Positions 1 through 9,923 of a stretch of DNA of 64,000 bases are shown piece after piece. The notes below the pieces were generated by a model. The model saw nothing but the letters and a program-made list of their open reading frames with translations. It searched no databases and was not told the origin of the DNA. Source of the DNA: Neobacillus massiliamazoniensis (GTDB lineage Bacteria; Bacillota; Bacilli; Bacillales; Cytobacillaceae); the NCBI RefSeq assembly GCF_001048695.1, contig NZ_CVRB01000002.1, forward strand, positions 806,001 through 870,000, read 5' to 3'. Position numbers and translations under genes: made by a program. The stretch's first letter is position 1; each line of letters opens with the position of its first letter.

Positions 1-324
1 ATTTACTCCAAAAAAATACAATTTTCAAAAAAATCTTGTCACATATTGTTACAATGGATCTAATACCATTGAACTACTCCAAACTCTTATTTCATAAGGA
101 TTTGAGACTATTCTATTAAAATTAGGCTAGGAAAAATCTCTTAAAAAATTCCCGTAAAAAGTAGAAAAATGTCAGCTATTATACATTTTTGTTACATTAT
201 AACGATTATTGTTTTTAAAAAGAGGAACTATGTTAAAGTAAAAATTGCGGTAATTATGGGAAATTCTCTAATAGTTGGAATGTACTAGTCTATGAGAATC
301 ATTTCCTATCTTTAGGAGGATCAA
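1..324. other. AT-rich upstream region, no gene seen
   Basis: This stretch has no convincing coding frame. It is AT-rich and ends in the AGGAGG-type ribosome binding site (about 314-319) of the M23 peptidase gene. It probably carries that gene's promoter, but no -35/-10 pair stood out clearly enough to call. Confidence 0.5.
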
Positions 325-1773
325 ATGCTCTTTATTAGATTATCAAAAAAGATGGAAATAATTTTGAAAACAGCTATTACTACAGCATTGGCTGCATCTG
401 TTATTGTGTTTAGTACTGGCCCAGTGGCATTTGCACACAACTCAAAATTAACAACAGTGTATAACGTTTATCTCAATCATACCTATATTGGAACAGTTAC
501 TGATAAAAATGTTGTAGAAAAGGAAATTGCTGCGCAAATTGACAACATTAAGAAATCCTACAAGAATGTTGACATAACCGTAAATCCTACTATTGAATAC
601 ATAGAAAAGCAAGATCTCCATTCAACAGCAAATAACCAAGAGGCAATACAAAATATTGACAACGCCATCGTGCAAAATACGGAGACTACACCTGCAGCAA
701 TTGTGGTCGATGGAAAACCAGTTGTTTATTTGAATAGTATAAAAACTGCAAACGATGTGATGAAAAAGCTCAAGCTGAAATATGTAAGTGAAGAACAGTT
801 AAATGAACTCGATGCAAGAAAAGTATCGCCAAATACTGCTTTACCTCCTTTGAAGGAAAATGAAACAAGACTAGTAGATGTTCGCTTTTCAGAAAAGGTT
901 TCGATTAATGATGAAAAAACGACTCCTGTTAAAATCATGTCAGAAGAAGAGGCCATTGTCTTTTTACAAAAGGGAACAATAGAAGAAAAAAAATATGCGG
1001 TCCAACAAGGTGATGTTCTTGGGTCCATCGCAAACAACAATGGGCTTAAGTTGTCTGAACTAAAGGCATTAAATCCGGGACTTGATGAAAATTCAGTCTT
1101 AAAAATCGGTCAAGAGGTAAATATAACAGCACTAAAGCCGTTGCTTCATGTCATGATTGAGAAGGAATCGTATCAAAAGGAAGACCTTCCGTTTAAAGAG
1201 GAAGTTATCGAGGATTCCTCCATGCCAAAAGGTGATACAAAGGAAAAGCAAGCAGGTATTAATGGAACTAGAATTGTCACCTATCATATTTTTGATCAAA
1301 ATGGCGTAACAACCAATAAAGAAGTAGCAAATGAACAAATCCTAGTGCAGCCGGTTAATCATGTGGTTATTAAAGGAACCAAGGCCATTCCATCACGAGG
1401 TGAAGGGAGCTTTGTATGGCCTACAAACGGAGGCTATATCTCCAGTGGAGTAGGATATAGATGGGGGAAAATGCATAAAGGAATTGATATTGCAAGACCG
1501 AGCGACTTGACCATCAAAGCGGCTGACAATGGAATTGTTGTCTTTGCCGGCTGGGGAGGAGCTTTTGGGAATAAAGTAGTCATTGATCACCAAAATGGTT
1601 TTCAGACCATTTATGGGCATCTTTCATCCATTGGTGTCCAAGTCAGCCAGGTTGTTCCAGTAGGTACAACCATCGGTATCATGGGAGCAACAGGGGATGC
1701 GACCGGAGTCCATTTGCATTTTGAAATTTGGAAAAATGGGGCACTACAAAATCCAGTTGACTATTTAAGATAA
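325..1773 (+). CDS. M23 metallopeptidase with LysM and G5 domains
   Basis: Predicted exported peptidoglycan endopeptidase of 482 aa. A hydrophobic signal segment lies at about residues 12-37. Next come a long linker, a LysM domain (about 223-268, starting KYAVQQGDVLGSIA), a G5-like region (about 272-350) and a C-terminal peptidase M23 domain (about 375-480). The M23 zinc motifs are visible: HKGIDI (HxxxD) and HLHFE, followed by the usual NPVDYL end. The start follows a good AGGAGG site. A second ATG at 352 would still leave a signal peptide but has no ribosome binding site. An M23 protein just before walR is a familiar Bacillus arrangement, and WalR-controlled wall hydrolysis makes the location sensible. 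The exact bond cleaved cannot be read from sequence. Confidence 0.9.
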   Translation: MLFIRLSKKMEIILKTAITTALAASVIVFSTGPVAFAHNSKLTTVYNVYLNHTYIGTVTDKNVVEKEIAAQIDNIKKSYKNVDITVNPTIEYIEKQDLHSTANNQEAIQNIDNAIVQNTETTPAAIVVDGKPVVYLNSIKTANDVMKKLKLKYVSEEQLNELDARKVSPNTALPPLKENETRLVDVRFSEKVSINDEKTTPVKIMSEEEAIVFLQKGTIEEKKYAVQQGDVLGSIANNNGLKLSELKALNPGLDENSVLKIGQEVNITALKPLLHVMIEKESYQKEDLPFKEEVIEDSSMPKGDTKEKQAGINGTRIVTYHIFDQNGVTTNKEVANEQILVQPVNHVVIKGTKAIPSRGEGSFVWPTNGGYISSGVGYRWGKMHKGIDIARPSDLTIKAADNGIVVFAGWGGAFGNKVVIDHQNGFQTIYGHLSSIGVQVSQVVPVGTTIGIMGATGDATGVHLHFEIWKNGALQNPVDYLR

Positions 1774-1782
1774 GAGCATGAG

Positions 1783-1820
1783 AAAAAGTCTCTAGTGTAT
1801 CTAGAGGCTTTTGTTTTTTT
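1783..1820 (+). terminator. Rho-independent terminator after M23 gene
   Basis: Inverted repeat AAAAGTCTCTAG / CTAGAGGCTTTT (one wobble pair) with a 5-nt loop, followed by TTTTTTT, 10 bases after the stop codon. Confidence 0.85.
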
Positions 1821-1823
1821 AAA

Positions 1824-1900
1824 GGCTATGTAAAAGCTCATTGATGATTTTGCCACTATGTTGATTAGAGCGGAAATCAACAGGCAATTTTAACAGAGCC
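1824..1900 (+). repeat. 77-bp internally deleted MITE-like repeat
   Basis: It begins GGCTATGTAAAA and ends TTTTAACAGAGCC, variants of the terminal inverted repeats of the larger elements at 13922, 16635, 17011 and 19019. It keeps the ACTATGTTGATT and GGAAATCAACAG sub-terminal blocks but lacks the GC-rich centre. No matching 8-bp flanking duplication was found, so this is probably an old deletion derivative. Confidence 0.7.
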
Positions 1901-1997
1901 AAAAAATAAAAAAGATAAAATACTAAATTTGAGAATGATCTGGCTCCGCTCCATAAGAGCAAGCTTCGAAAGCGATACCTTGCATTGAGCTTTTCTT

Positions 1998-2125
1998 ATT
2001 GTCTAGGTCCAGCTCCTAGCCCCTCGGGTCATAAGCCACTCCCAAAACGAAGGCAAAAAGCGCCTTCTTTTTGGAAGTGTCTGTAGCCTCGCGGGGCTGA
2101 CCAAGGCCTTCCGCTTTTCTTATAA
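1998..2125 (+). repeat. Palindromic repeat family 2, copy 1
   Basis: It shares the blocks CCAGCTCCTAG, GGTCATAAGCC, CCAAGG and TTCCGCTTTTCTTAT with copies at 48791 and 50527. The centre differs between copies and contains its own inverted repeat (AAGGCAAAAAGCGCCTT). It sits alone in the 480-bp gap before walR. Function is unknown; it is probably a structured intergenic repeat. Confidence 0.7.
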
Positions 2126-2254
2126 TATAAATATTCAAAGATAACAAATACTAGTAACAGGTGAATTTAAGCTAATAAAATGGTAAAGTAAAATAGAGTA
2201 GATATGACCTTAATGATACTTAATAGATTATTTTAAATAAAAGGAGCAATATTG

Positions 2255-2965
2255 ATGGAAAAGAAAATTCTCGTCGTCGATGATGAAAAACCAATTGCAG
2301 ATATTTTACAGTTTAACCTAAAAAAAGAAGGATATGATGTGTATTGCGCTTATGATGGCAATGACGCTCTCAAAATGGTTGAGGACCTGCAGCCAGATCT
2401 CATCCTTTTAGATATCATGCTTCCATTAAGAGATGGAATGGAAGTATGCCGCGAAGTCCGGAAAAAATATGAAATGCCGATTATTATGCTGACAGCTAAG
2501 GACTCTGAAATTGATAAAGTATTAGGCCTTGAGCTTGGTGCAGATGATTATGTAACGAAACCGTTCAGTACGAGAGAATTAATCGCACGGGTAAAAGCAA
2601 ATTTACGCCGTCACCAGCAAGTGCTCTCACAGCCAGATGAGGAAAATGAATCGAATGAAATCGAAATTGGCTCTCTTGTGATTCATCCAGATGCCTATGT
2701 CGTTTCAAAGCGCGGCGAAACGATTGAACTGACACACCGCGAGTTCGAATTACTCTATTATTTGGCGCAGCATATTGGACAAGTAATGACAAGAGAACAC
2801 TTGTTGCAAACGGTTTGGGGCTACGATTATTACGGCGATGTGAGAACGGTTGATGTGACCGTAAGACGTTTGCGGGAAAAAATTGAGGATAACCCCAGCC
2901 ATCCAACCTGGATTGTAACGAGAAGAGGCGTTGGTTATTACTTACGTAACCCAGAACAGGAGTAA
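2255..2965 (+). CDS. walR: Response regulator WalR (YycF)
   Basis: Essential OmpR-family regulator that controls autolysin and cell-wall metabolism genes, paired with WalK. Residues 4-120 are a receiver domain with the acidic DDE pocket (9-11), phospho-acceptor Asp53 in LLDIMLP, the conserved Thr in MLTAKD and Lys in VTKPF. Residues about 135-233 are a winged-helix DNA-binding domain ([22 protein letters not shown]). The length (236 aa) matches the family. AAGGAG at 2241 is 8 nt before the ATG at 2255, so that start is preferred over the in-frame TTG at 2252. It is first gene of walR-walK-walH-walI-walJ, with tight coupling to walK. Confidence 0.98.
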   Translation: MEKKILVVDDEKPIADILQFNLKKEGYDVYCAYDGNDALKMVEDLQPDLILLDIMLPLRDGMEVCREVRKKYEMPIIMLTAKDSEIDKVLGLELGADDYVTKPFSTRELIARVKANLRRHQQVLSQPDEENESNEIEIGSLVIHPDAYVVSKRGETIELTHREFELLYYLAQHIGQVMTREHLLQTVWGYDYYGDVRTVDVTVRRLREKIEDNPSHPTWIVTRRGVGYYLRNPEQE

Positions 2966-2973
2966 TGGCTTTG

Positions 2974-4800
2974 ATGAGAAAGTTTAGTTTCTTTCGATCG
3001 ATACATGTTAAATTTGTCATTATTTATGTCCTACTAATTTTAGTAGCGATGCAAATTATTGGCGCGTACTTTGTCAAGGAGCTCGAGCAAACGTTAAAAA
3101 CGAACTTCCAAACATCCTTAAAGGCACGCGTAAATTTACTTGGCTATAATATTGTGGAAGAAATGGACAAGGTTAGAACAGCTGATGATACCACACTTGA
3201 AGCAGACATAAAAAAAACCTTAAGAGATTTTTCGGCAGTTGATATATCAGAGGTTCGCGTCATTGATGCCAAAACGCTTAAAATATTAGGAACTTCCGAT
3301 CCCAATAATCAAGGGTTGGTTGGACAAAGAACAACGGATCTCCTTGTCAAACAATCCCTTGTTTTAGAAGAGGATCAAAGCAGTATTAAAATTGACCCGA
3401 AAACAGGGCATCGAATTTGGGTGCTCTCTACCCCGATTAAGTCAGGGAATAAAGTGATAGGGTCCATATATGTTGTTGCAAAAATAGAAAATGTTTTTGA
3501 ACAAATGAAAACCATTAATAGAATCTTTGCAACGGGTACGGCCATTGCTCTTTCGATTACAGCCGTGCTGGGTATTTTGTTAGCCCAAACGATAACAAGG
3601 CCAATCGCAGATATGAAGAAACAAGCATTAGAGATGGCTAAAGGCAATTTCTCTAGAAAGGTAAAAGTTTATGGCAATGATGAAATTGGCACATTAGCCA
3701 TCACCTTTAATAATTTAACGAAGAAACTGCAAGAGGCGCAGGCCATGACGGAAGGCGAAAGAAGAAAGCTCTCTTCAGTCCTCTCCTTTATGACCGATGG
3801 CGTAATTGCCACCGATCGAAAGGGGCGTGTGATATTAATTAACGAGCCTGCTGCTGAAATGCTGAATGTTTCACGTGAAACAGTTCTTTCTCAGCCAATC
3901 GTCTCTTTATTAGGGCTGGATGATACGTACTCTTTTGAAGATTTATTGGAGGAAAAGGATTCAAAGATATTGGATTATAGTACAAAGGCAGAACCTTTTA
4001 TTCTTCGTGCCAATTTCTCTGTTATTCAAAAAGAAACAGGCTTCGTAAATGGTTTAATTGCTGTCCTTCATGATATTACTGAGCAGGAAAAAATAAATGA
4101 GGAAAGACGTGAGTTTGTCGCCAATGTTTCCCATGAACTCCGTACCCCTCTTACATCGATGAGAAGTTATCTAGAGGCATTAGCAGAAGGTGCCTGGCAA
4201 GACGCGGAAATTGCTCCGAAATTTTTAGAGGTTACAAGGACAGAAACCGAAAGAATGATTCGCCTTGTTAATGATCTTCTTCAGCTATCGAAAATGGATA
4301 GCACCGATTATATATTAACAAAGGAATGGGTGAATTTTGTTGACTTCTTCCACAGGATTATTGACCGCTTAGAAATGACAAAAGAGCAAAATGTGACATT
4401 TAAACGAGAACTGCCGAAACAGGCCATTTTTGTCGAAATAGACGCAGATAAATTAACCCAAGTTTTATACAATATTATCTCAAATGCGATGAAATACTCT
4501 CCTGAAGGAGGACAAATCACCTTCTCGATAAAAGAGCAGGAAGACCATATTATTGTCAGTATTTCTGATGAAGGGATGGGAATTCCAAAAGAAAATATTG
4601 GAAAGATTTTTACTCGTTTTTATCGAGTTGATAAAGCGAGATCCCGGAAACTTGGTGGTACCGGTCTAGGTTTAGCTATTGCAAAAGAAATGGTAAATGC
4701 ACATGGAGGTACCATATGGGCAGTAAGTGAAGAAGGAAAAGGAACTGAAATTTCTTTTACCCTGCCGTATGATGTAGCTGAAGAGGATGAATGGTCATGA
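2974..4800 (+). CDS. walK: Sensor histidine kinase WalK (YycG)
   Basis: Membrane histidine kinase that phosphorylates WalR and monitors cell-wall synthesis at the septum. Two membrane helices (about residues 11-32 and 180-203) flank an extracellular PAS-like sensor domain. Then come HAMP (about 203-255), a cytoplasmic PAS (about 262-370), HisKA with the phospho-acceptor His at about 387 in NVSHELRTPL, and a HATPase_c domain with N box (NIISNAMKYSP), DEGMGIP and GGTGLGLAI. The ATG at 2974 is chosen because MRKFSFFRS aligns with the known WalK N terminus (MxKxxFFRS). An upstream in-frame ATG at 2965 overlaps the walR stop. The gene ends in an ATGA overlap with walH. Confidence 0.97.
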   Translation: MRKFSFFRSIHVKFVIIYVLLILVAMQIIGAYFVKELEQTLKTNFQTSLKARVNLLGYNIVEEMDKVRTADDTTLEADIKKTLRDFSAVDISEVRVIDAKTLKILGTSDPNNQGLVGQRTTDLLVKQSLVLEEDQSSIKIDPKTGHRIWVLSTPIKSGNKVIGSIYVVAKIENVFEQMKTINRIFATGTAIALSITAVLGILLAQTITRPIADMKKQALEMAKGNFSRKVKVYGNDEIGTLAITFNNLTKKLQEAQAMTEGERRKLSSVLSFMTDGVIATDRKGRVILINEPAAEMLNVSRETVLSQPIVSLLGLDDTYSFEDLLEEKDSKILDYSTKAEPFILRANFSVIQKETGFVNGLIAVLHDITEQEKINEERREFVANVSHELRTPLTSMRSYLEALAEGAWQDAEIAPKFLEVTRTETERMIRLVNDLLQLSKMDSTDYILTKEWVNFVDFFHRIIDRLEMTKEQNVTFKRELPKQAIFVEIDADKLTQVLYNIISNAMKYSPEGGQITFSIKEQEDHIIVSISDEGMGIPKENIGKIFTRFYRVDKARSRKLGGTGLGLAIAKEMVNAHGGTIWAVSEEGKGTEISFTLPYDVAEEDEWS

Positions 4801-6119
4801 GCTATGAAGGTATTAAATCTGCCATTTTAACAATATTAGTGCTAGGCAGTATTTTTTTAACATGGAATCTTTGGACGTATCAGCCCCATTATGAAACTTT
4901 AGATAAAACCAATACAGTAGCGGAAGTTTCCTTAAGTGAAAAACAAGAGGTGAAAAAAATTGTTCGTCCCGACCAAGTTGTATACCATATTAAAGGTGAG
5001 CATTATGGAACGAACAATGCGAATGAACTGGATCGGCTGATCAAGGAATTGAGTTCATGGTCTTTTTCTGATGTAAAAAATTACTCAGATAAGGTCGGAA
5101 ACATTAAGGAATTGGTCCATGGAAGTGGAAATGTTGAGATAATTTTTCCTGCAGATATTCCGATCGACCTCTATCGAAGTGTGTTAACTTTCCAGGATAA
5201 GAAAATTCCTGCTTTTAATTTCAGCCGAATCATTATCAATGTGGAGAATTCTGAAAAGGAAACAGGAAGTGTTTATTTTGTTTCCTCCGATTATCAGCAA
5301 GTATATATCAGCCATATTTCTGCATCCAATATAGCTGATTTTACAAGTAAATTTTATAAAACCGCATCCCATTATCCACATTTTTTTGCTTACCAGACAA
5401 CGGATAAGAAGGTAATTTATTTACCTGATAATAATACGGAAATGATGGAATATAAGTATTTACCTGTTACTTTTAATGCCGATGAATTTAAAGAGGCCCT
5501 TTTCAGTGACCCGAGATTTGTTCAAAAGAGCTTTATACCGTCAGGTGAAGAGTTTACTAATGGAATTAGTAAAATGACGGTAAATAATAATACGAATATG
5601 CTTATATATGTAAATCCTACTGCGGAAAATAGTTATTTTGATACCTCATACGATTTGGTTAAGCGAAGTATTGACTTTGTGAACGAGCACGGCGGCTGGA
5701 CCGATCCATATCGCTATGTTGGGAATAATGAAGTCAGCAAGTCCGTCACCTTCCGTTTATACAGCATAGAAGGTTACCCGGTCTTTAACGAAGATGGCAT
5801 TTCGGAAATGACCGAGGTGTGGGGAAGGGATGAAATTAATAAATATGTTCGTCCAAATATTGCATTGGAGCTCCCTTTAACGTCAGAAACACAAAAGATG
5901 ACTCTTCCATCCGGTCACGAGGCGTTAAAATTTTTACAAAGCAAGAAAGATTTTAAACCAGAGCTTCTTGACCAATTGGTTTTAGGTTATCACATGCAAA
6001 GGGATTCGGAGGAACAAAGGCTAATCCTCTTAGAGCCTGCCTGGTATTATCGTTATGATAAAGCATGGGGGCAGATTACGATGGATGACCTAGGAGGCAT
6101 GAAGCATGGATTGGAATAG
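4797..6119 (+). CDS. walH: WalK regulator WalH (YycH)
   Basis: Membrane-anchored extracytoplasmic protein that with WalI modulates WalK activity (known for Bacillus and Staphylococcus YycH). One N-terminal membrane segment lies at about residues 6-26 and the rest is predicted outside the cell. The sequence is diverged as usual for YycH, so the call rests on length (440 aa), topology and position between walK and walI. The ATG at 4797 overlaps the walK stop as ATGA; an in-frame ATG two codons earlier is possible. The 3' end overlaps walI by 14 bp, implying translational coupling. Confidence 0.93.
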   Translation: MSYEGIKSAILTILVLGSIFLTWNLWTYQPHYETLDKTNTVAEVSLSEKQEVKKIVRPDQVVYHIKGEHYGTNNANELDRLIKELSSWSFSDVKNYSDKVGNIKELVHGSGNVEIIFPADIPIDLYRSVLTFQDKKIPAFNFSRIIINVENSEKETGSVYFVSSDYQQVYISHISASNIADFTSKFYKTASHYPHFFAYQTTDKKVIYLPDNNTEMMEYKYLPVTFNADEFKEALFSDPRFVQKSFIPSGEEFTNGISKMTVNNNTNMLIYVNPTAENSYFDTSYDLVKRSIDFVNEHGGWTDPYRYVGNNEVSKSVTFRLYSIEGYPVFNEDGISEMTEVWGRDEINKYVRPNIALELPLTSETQKMTLPSGHEALKFLQSKKDFKPELLDQLVLGYHMQRDSEEQRLILLEPAWYYRYDKAWGQITMDDLGGMKHGLE

Positions 6120-6903
6120 GATTAAAACCATTTTTATTATTACGTTTTTAATATTAGATGTGTATCTATTATTTCAATTTATGAAAGCCCGTGATGCCAA
6201 TAAATATGAGCTGATTACGGAGGCCTCGTTCGAAGATAAGCTAAAAGCGGATGAAATTCAGTATGATGAGTTGCCAAAGACACCGATCAAGGAACAATAC
6301 ATTAGTGCAAAACCGAAAGTTTTTACAAAAGGGGATACAGCGAAGCTAAAGGGTCAAACCGTCTCGTTAAAGGATCCTAATACAATGCTTAATGTAACAC
6401 TTGATAAGCCGCTTTCTGTAGGCTCTAAGTTTGAGCCATCTGAGTTAAACACCTTTCTAAAGGAAAATGTCCTTTATGGCGACCATTATCTTTTTTGGGA
6501 GAAAAATGATAAAAAAGGCACCATTACTTACTATGAAGCCTTTGAAAATATTCCATTGTATAAAAACATTAACGGGATGATTACTTTTAACCTTAACGAA
6601 GACAATCAAATCGTATCTTATCAGCAAACATATCTAGAGGGAATCGAAAAAATTTCGGCAAAGGAAGAAATTCTGTCCCCTTTAAAAGCACTTGAAACCT
6701 TGCATCAAAAAGGTCTGCTGAAGCCAAAAAGCAAAATAACGAAAATCGAGCTTGGTTATTCGACCCTCATTCAATTGACGGCATCCCAAGTTTTAGCCCC
6801 TACTTGGCGCATTGTCGTAAATGATAAAGAAAATCTATTCGTCAATGCCTTTGAGGGCCAGATTATTCAATTTGATAACGATGGAAAAAGCAAAGTGGAG
6901 TGA
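6106..6903 (+). CDS. walI: WalK regulator WalI (YycI)
   Basis: Single-pass membrane protein partner of WalH in controlling WalK. The N terminus [18 protein letters not shown] is the characteristic YycI start, with the membrane helix at about residues 8-25. The remainder is an extracytoplasmic YycH/YycI-type fold. Length 265 aa is typical. The ribosome binding site TAGGAGG lies inside the end of walH, and walI overlaps walH by 14 bp. The stop codon is directly followed by walJ. Confidence 0.94.
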   Translation: MDWNRIKTIFIITFLILDVYLLFQFMKARDANKYELITEASFEDKLKADEIQYDELPKTPIKEQYISAKPKVFTKGDTAKLKGQTVSLKDPNTMLNVTLDKPLSVGSKFEPSELNTFLKENVLYGDHYLFWEKNDKKGTITYYEAFENIPLYKNINGMITFNLNEDNQIVSYQQTYLEGIEKISAKEEILSPLKALETLHQKGLLKPKSKITKIELGYSTLIQLTASQVLAPTWRIVVNDKENLFVNAFEGQIIQFDNDGKSKVE

Positions 6904-6908
6904 AAATA

Positions 6909-7703
6909 ATGTCATTAAGATATAGCATCTTAGCAAGCGGGAGTACGGGGAATGCTCTTTTCGTGGAGTCTGATGAACATTCCTTCTTAGTTGATGCTGG
7001 ATTTAGCGGAAAGCAGATGGAGGCTCTCTTTGGGCAAATTAATCGTGACATCAGTAAGCTGTCGGGAATATTCGTTACACATGAACATAGCGATCATATA
7101 AAAGGAATTGGCGTGCTCGCCCGGAAATATAAATTGCCTGTGTATGCTAATGAAAAAACATGGCGGGCGATGGAAGGGTCAGTCGGGGAAATTCCAACAG
7201 AGCAAAAGTTTATTTTTAATATGGAAACGGTCAAAAGCTTTGGGTCTACGGATATTGAATCCTTCGGAGTCTCACATGATGCAGCCGAACCGATGTTTTA
7301 TATTTTCCATCATTCAGGGAAAAAAATCGTTCTGATTACCGATACAGGTTATGTCAGTGATCGGATGAAGGGTGCAATTTCGAATGCGGACGTTTATATT
7401 TTTGAGTCCAATCATGATGTACAGATGCTGAGAATGGGAAGATATCCATGGAACATAAAGCGCAGAATATTGAGTGATGTCGGCCATGTTTCTAATGAGG
7501 ATGCAGCCGTAGCGATGAGTGAAGTGATTGGTGACAACACTAAGAAGATATATCTCGCCCATTTAAGCCTTGATAACAACATGAAGGATTTAGCAAGAAT
7601 GTCCGTCACACAGACCCTCCAAACCCAGGGGCTTATGGTCGGCGAACAGTTTGACCTTTATGATACAGATCCTAAAATCCCGACCAATTTAACTGCTGTT
7701 TAA
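6909..7703 (+). CDS. walJ: Metallo-beta-lactamase-fold hydrolase WalJ (YycJ)
   Basis: Cytoplasmic metallo-beta-lactamase-fold nuclease of the YycJ family, always linked to walRK and implicated in coordinating cell division or DNA repair with wall metabolism. The metal-binding motif THEHSDH is at about residues 58-64, and a further conserved His occurs at SHDA and LAHLS. The ATG at 6909 is preferred over the GTG at 6900 because GGAG (6897-6900) is 8 nt upstream and [15 protein letters not shown] matches the family start. A terminator follows, closing the wal operon. Confidence 0.95.
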   Translation: MSLRYSILASGSTGNALFVESDEHSFLVDAGFSGKQMEALFGQINRDISKLSGIFVTHEHSDHIKGIGVLARKYKLPVYANEKTWRAMEGSVGEIPTEQKFIFNMETVKSFGSTDIESFGVSHDAAEPMFYIFHHSGKKIVLITDTGYVSDRMKGAISNADVYIFESNHDVQMLRMGRYPWNIKRRILSDVGHVSNEDAAVAMSEVIGDNTKKIYLAHLSLDNNMKDLARMSVTQTLQTQGLMVGEQFDLYDTDPKIPTNLTAV

Positions 7704-7730
7704 TGTTTAGAAATGAATAATCACGGGAAT

Positions 7731-7767
7731 AAAGAGTGAAAATGAAATATTTTTCGCTCTTTTTTTA
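7731..7767 (+). terminator. Terminator after walJ
   Basis: Stem AAGAGTGAAAA / TTTTCGCTCTT with one wobble pair, followed by seven T residues. It separates the wal operon from htrA. Confidence 0.85.
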
Positions 7768-7841
7768 TTTTTCATAATGAAAACAGGAAAATAAGCCAAA
7801 ATATGCATTAGCATCTTTTCGAAAGTGAGGTATGGTGTAAA

Positions 7842-9059
7842 TTGGGCTATTATGATGATCATTCAGATGAACGCAATAAAGTTCGAAGGAAAAGAAAAAG
7901 TGGTACTTTCTTAACCGGTTTTGTTGGTGCCATAATTGGTGCTGTACTCGTGATTTTTACCATTCCGGTATTGTCCAACCAGGGTCTCCTTCCCTATAGA
8001 ATTCAAGCAAATCAAGCAACTCCAAATAACAAAGATATTGGTCAAAAGACAGTAGAACTTAATGTAAACACAGATACGACTAGAGTAGTTCAACAAACAG
8101 AGGATACAGTTGTTGGAATTACGAATATCCAATCAACTAATTTTTGGTCCGATCAAAACGGGAAAACCGAAGCGGCTGCTGGAACAGGATCGGGTATTAT
8201 TTACAAAAAAACAGGTAATAACTCATATATTGTTACAAACCACCACGTAGTTGAAGGAGCAACAAAGCTTGAGGTAAGTTTGACGGATGGTACAAAGCTC
8301 CCAGCAACCCTCCTTGGCAGTGATATTTGGACAGATTTAGCGGTGCTTCAGATTGACGGAAGCAAAGTGAAAAAGGTAGCGGTATTTGGTGACTCGGATA
8401 AGTTGAAGCTTGGCGAGCCCGTTATTGCGATTGGGAATCCACTTGGTCCAACTTTCGCGGGCTCTGTTACGCAAGGAATTGTTTCAGGTCTAAATCGAAC
8501 GATTCCAGTTGATATTAATCAAGATGGAGTGGTCGATTGGCAGGAAGAGGTTATCCAAACAGATGCAGCTATCAATCCTGGAAACAGCGGTGGAGCTCTG
8601 ATCAATATGGGGGGACAAGTTGTCGGTATCAACTCAATGAAGATTGCTCAGCAATCTGTAGAAGGGATTGGATTATCCATTCCTATTAATTCAGCTAAGC
8701 CCATTATTAACGATCTTGAGAGAAACGGGAAAGTGAACCGTCCATATATGGGAGTTGACATAAAATCGGTAGATGAAATACCGGCCTACTATCAGCAACA
8801 AGCACTTAAACTCCCAGGAAATATAAACTATGGTGTGGCTATCAGACAAGTAACACCCCTTTCACCAGCTGCCAAGGCAGGTCTCAAAGAATTGGATGTC
8901 ATAGTCGAGATGGATGGCAAGAAAATCAATGATGTCATTGATTTGAGGAAGCACTTATATCAAGAGAAGAAAATTGGAGACAAAATGACGATTAAATTTT
9001 ATCGTGATGGAACGTTAAAAGATACAACATTAACGCTAACAGGCAGCTCTTCACAATAA
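7842..9059 (+). CDS. htrC: HtrA/DegP-type serine protease (YycK/HtrC)
   Basis: Membrane-anchored S1C serine protease for extracytoplasmic protein quality control. A short Lys/Arg-rich cytoplasmic N terminus precedes one membrane helix at about residues 24-46. The trypsin-like domain shows the triad: His135 in TNHHVV, Asp in DLAVLQI, Ser in GNSGGAL. A C-terminal PDZ domain spans about 300-398 (PYMGV to DVIVEMDG). Just before the catalytic Ser motif is an EF-hand-like loop (residues 224-235, DINQDGVVDWQE). The start is TTG with a GTGAGG site 11 nt upstream; MGYYDD is the usual family start. The neighbourhood (walJ before, rlmH after) matches B. subtilis yycK. Confidence 0.93.
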   Translation: MGYYDDHSDERNKVRRKRKSGTFLTGFVGAIIGAVLVIFTIPVLSNQGLLPYRIQANQATPNNKDIGQKTVELNVNTDTTRVVQQTEDTVVGITNIQSTNFWSDQNGKTEAAAGTGSGIIYKKTGNNSYIVTNHHVVEGATKLEVSLTDGTKLPATLLGSDIWTDLAVLQIDGSKVKKVAVFGDSDKLKLGEPVIAIGNPLGPTFAGSVTQGIVSGLNRTIPVDINQDGVVDWQEEVIQTDAAINPGNSGGALINMGGQVVGINSMKIAQQSVEGIGLSIPINSAKPIINDLERNGKVNRPYMGVDIKSVDEIPAYYQQQALKLPGNINYGVAIRQVTPLSPAAKAGLKELDVIVEMDGKKINDVIDLRKHLYQEKKIGDKMTIKFYRDGTLKDTTLTLTGSSSQ

Positions 9060-9070
9060 TATATTTGAAG

Positions 9071-9107
9071 AAAACAGGAAGGATTTGTTCACCTTCCTGT
9101 TTTTTTA
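9071..9107 (+). terminator. Terminator after htrA
   Basis: AACAGGAAGG / CCTTCCTGTT perfect stem with T7 tail. Confidence 0.9.
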
Positions 9108-9183
9108 ATGTAAGATGAAAAAGTCTAGTGACATTAGTATAAACTAATAAGTAGAAGTTATTTTAGAAAGGTGAAGTGTTGTA

Positions 9184-9342
9184 ATGATTTATAGCTGTGA
9201 AGAACATGTGGATATCGCATTAGATGAAGTGGTGGATAAATCGGGGGAGTTTCCGATTTTAACAAAAATAGATGTGGATAATTTATCAACAAGCTGTGAA
9301 TATTGTCAAAATCCAGCTGTATATATGGTGGCGAACAAATAA
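9184..9342 (+). CDS. Small CxxH/CxxC family protein
   Basis: A 52-residue protein starting MIYSCEEHVDIALDE. It contains CEEH near the N terminus and CEYC near the C terminus, the paired motif of the small CxxH/CxxC family found beside rlmH in Bacillus. The two pairs could bind one zinc ion (inference). AAAGGTGAAG about 10 nt upstream supports the ATG. It lies between htrA and rlmH. The function of the family is unknown. Confidence 0.85.
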   Translation: MIYSCEEHVDIALDEVVDKSGEFPILTKIDVDNLSTSCEYCQNPAVYMVANK

Positions 9343-9443
9343 TCCCATACAAGATGTGGATAAAAATTGTGGAAATGTGGATAACTTTTGTGGATAACTT
9401 GTTTGTAAACTGTTTGTAACCATTTTGTAAAGGGTTGTGGATT

Positions 9444-9923
9444 GTGAATATCTCGATTGTGACAGTAGGCAAATTAAAAGAAAAATACCTAAAGCAGGGT
9501 ATTGATGAGTATGTAAAGAGATTATCAGCATATGCGAAGATAGAAGTTATAGAGGTGGCGGATGAAAAGGCGCCAGAAGAATTAAGTGAGATGGAAATGA
9601 TTCAGGTAAAGCAAAAAGAGGGCGAGAGAATCTTAGCTAAGGTCGCTCAAGACACATATGTTATTGCACTGGCCATCAACGGAAAGCTAAGATCATCTGA
9701 GGAGCTTGCAGATTCGTTAGATAAATTAGCAACCTACGGAAAAAGTAAAATTGCCTTTATCATAGGAGGATCGCTTGGCCTAAGTGAGGAAGTCTTGAGT
9801 CGGGCAAACGAACACCTGTCCTTTTCGCGAATGACCTTCCCCCATCAGCTGATGAGGTTAATATTAGTAGAACAGATATATCGGGCTTTTCGAATTAACC
9901 GAGGTGAACCGTACCATAAGTAA
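9444..9923 (+). CDS. rlmH: 23S rRNA (pseudouridine1915-N3)-methyltransferase RlmH
   Basis: SPOUT-class methyltransferase (OrfX in staphylococci) that N3-methylates pseudouridine 1915 in helix 69 of 23S rRNA. The GTG at 9444 gives 159 aa, the standard length, starting (M)[18 protein letters not shown]; the upstream TTG at 9435 would add three residues. SPOUT knot motifs are visible: FIIGGSLGL and the C-terminal [18 protein letters not shown] and [10 protein letters not shown]. The last ~21 bp of this gene reappear many times downstream (see the repeat entries), as expected if it is an integration site. Confidence 0.98.
   Translation: MNISIVTVGKLKEKYLKQGIDEYVKRLSAYAKIEVIEVADEKAPEELSEMEMIQVKQKEGERILAKVAQDTYVIALAINGKLRSSEELADSLDKLATYGKSKIAFIIGGSLGLSEEVLSRANEHLSFSRMTFPHQLMRLILVEQIYRAFRINRGEPYHK
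9903..9923 (+). repeat. rlmH 3'-end repeat, original copy (candidate att site)
   Basis: GGTGAACCGTACC plus ATAAGTAA, encoding GEPYHK-stop. It is the reference copy for the series downstream. In staphylococci the equivalent bases of rlmH/orfX are the SCC attachment site, which is established; its use here is inference. Confidence 0.8.
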
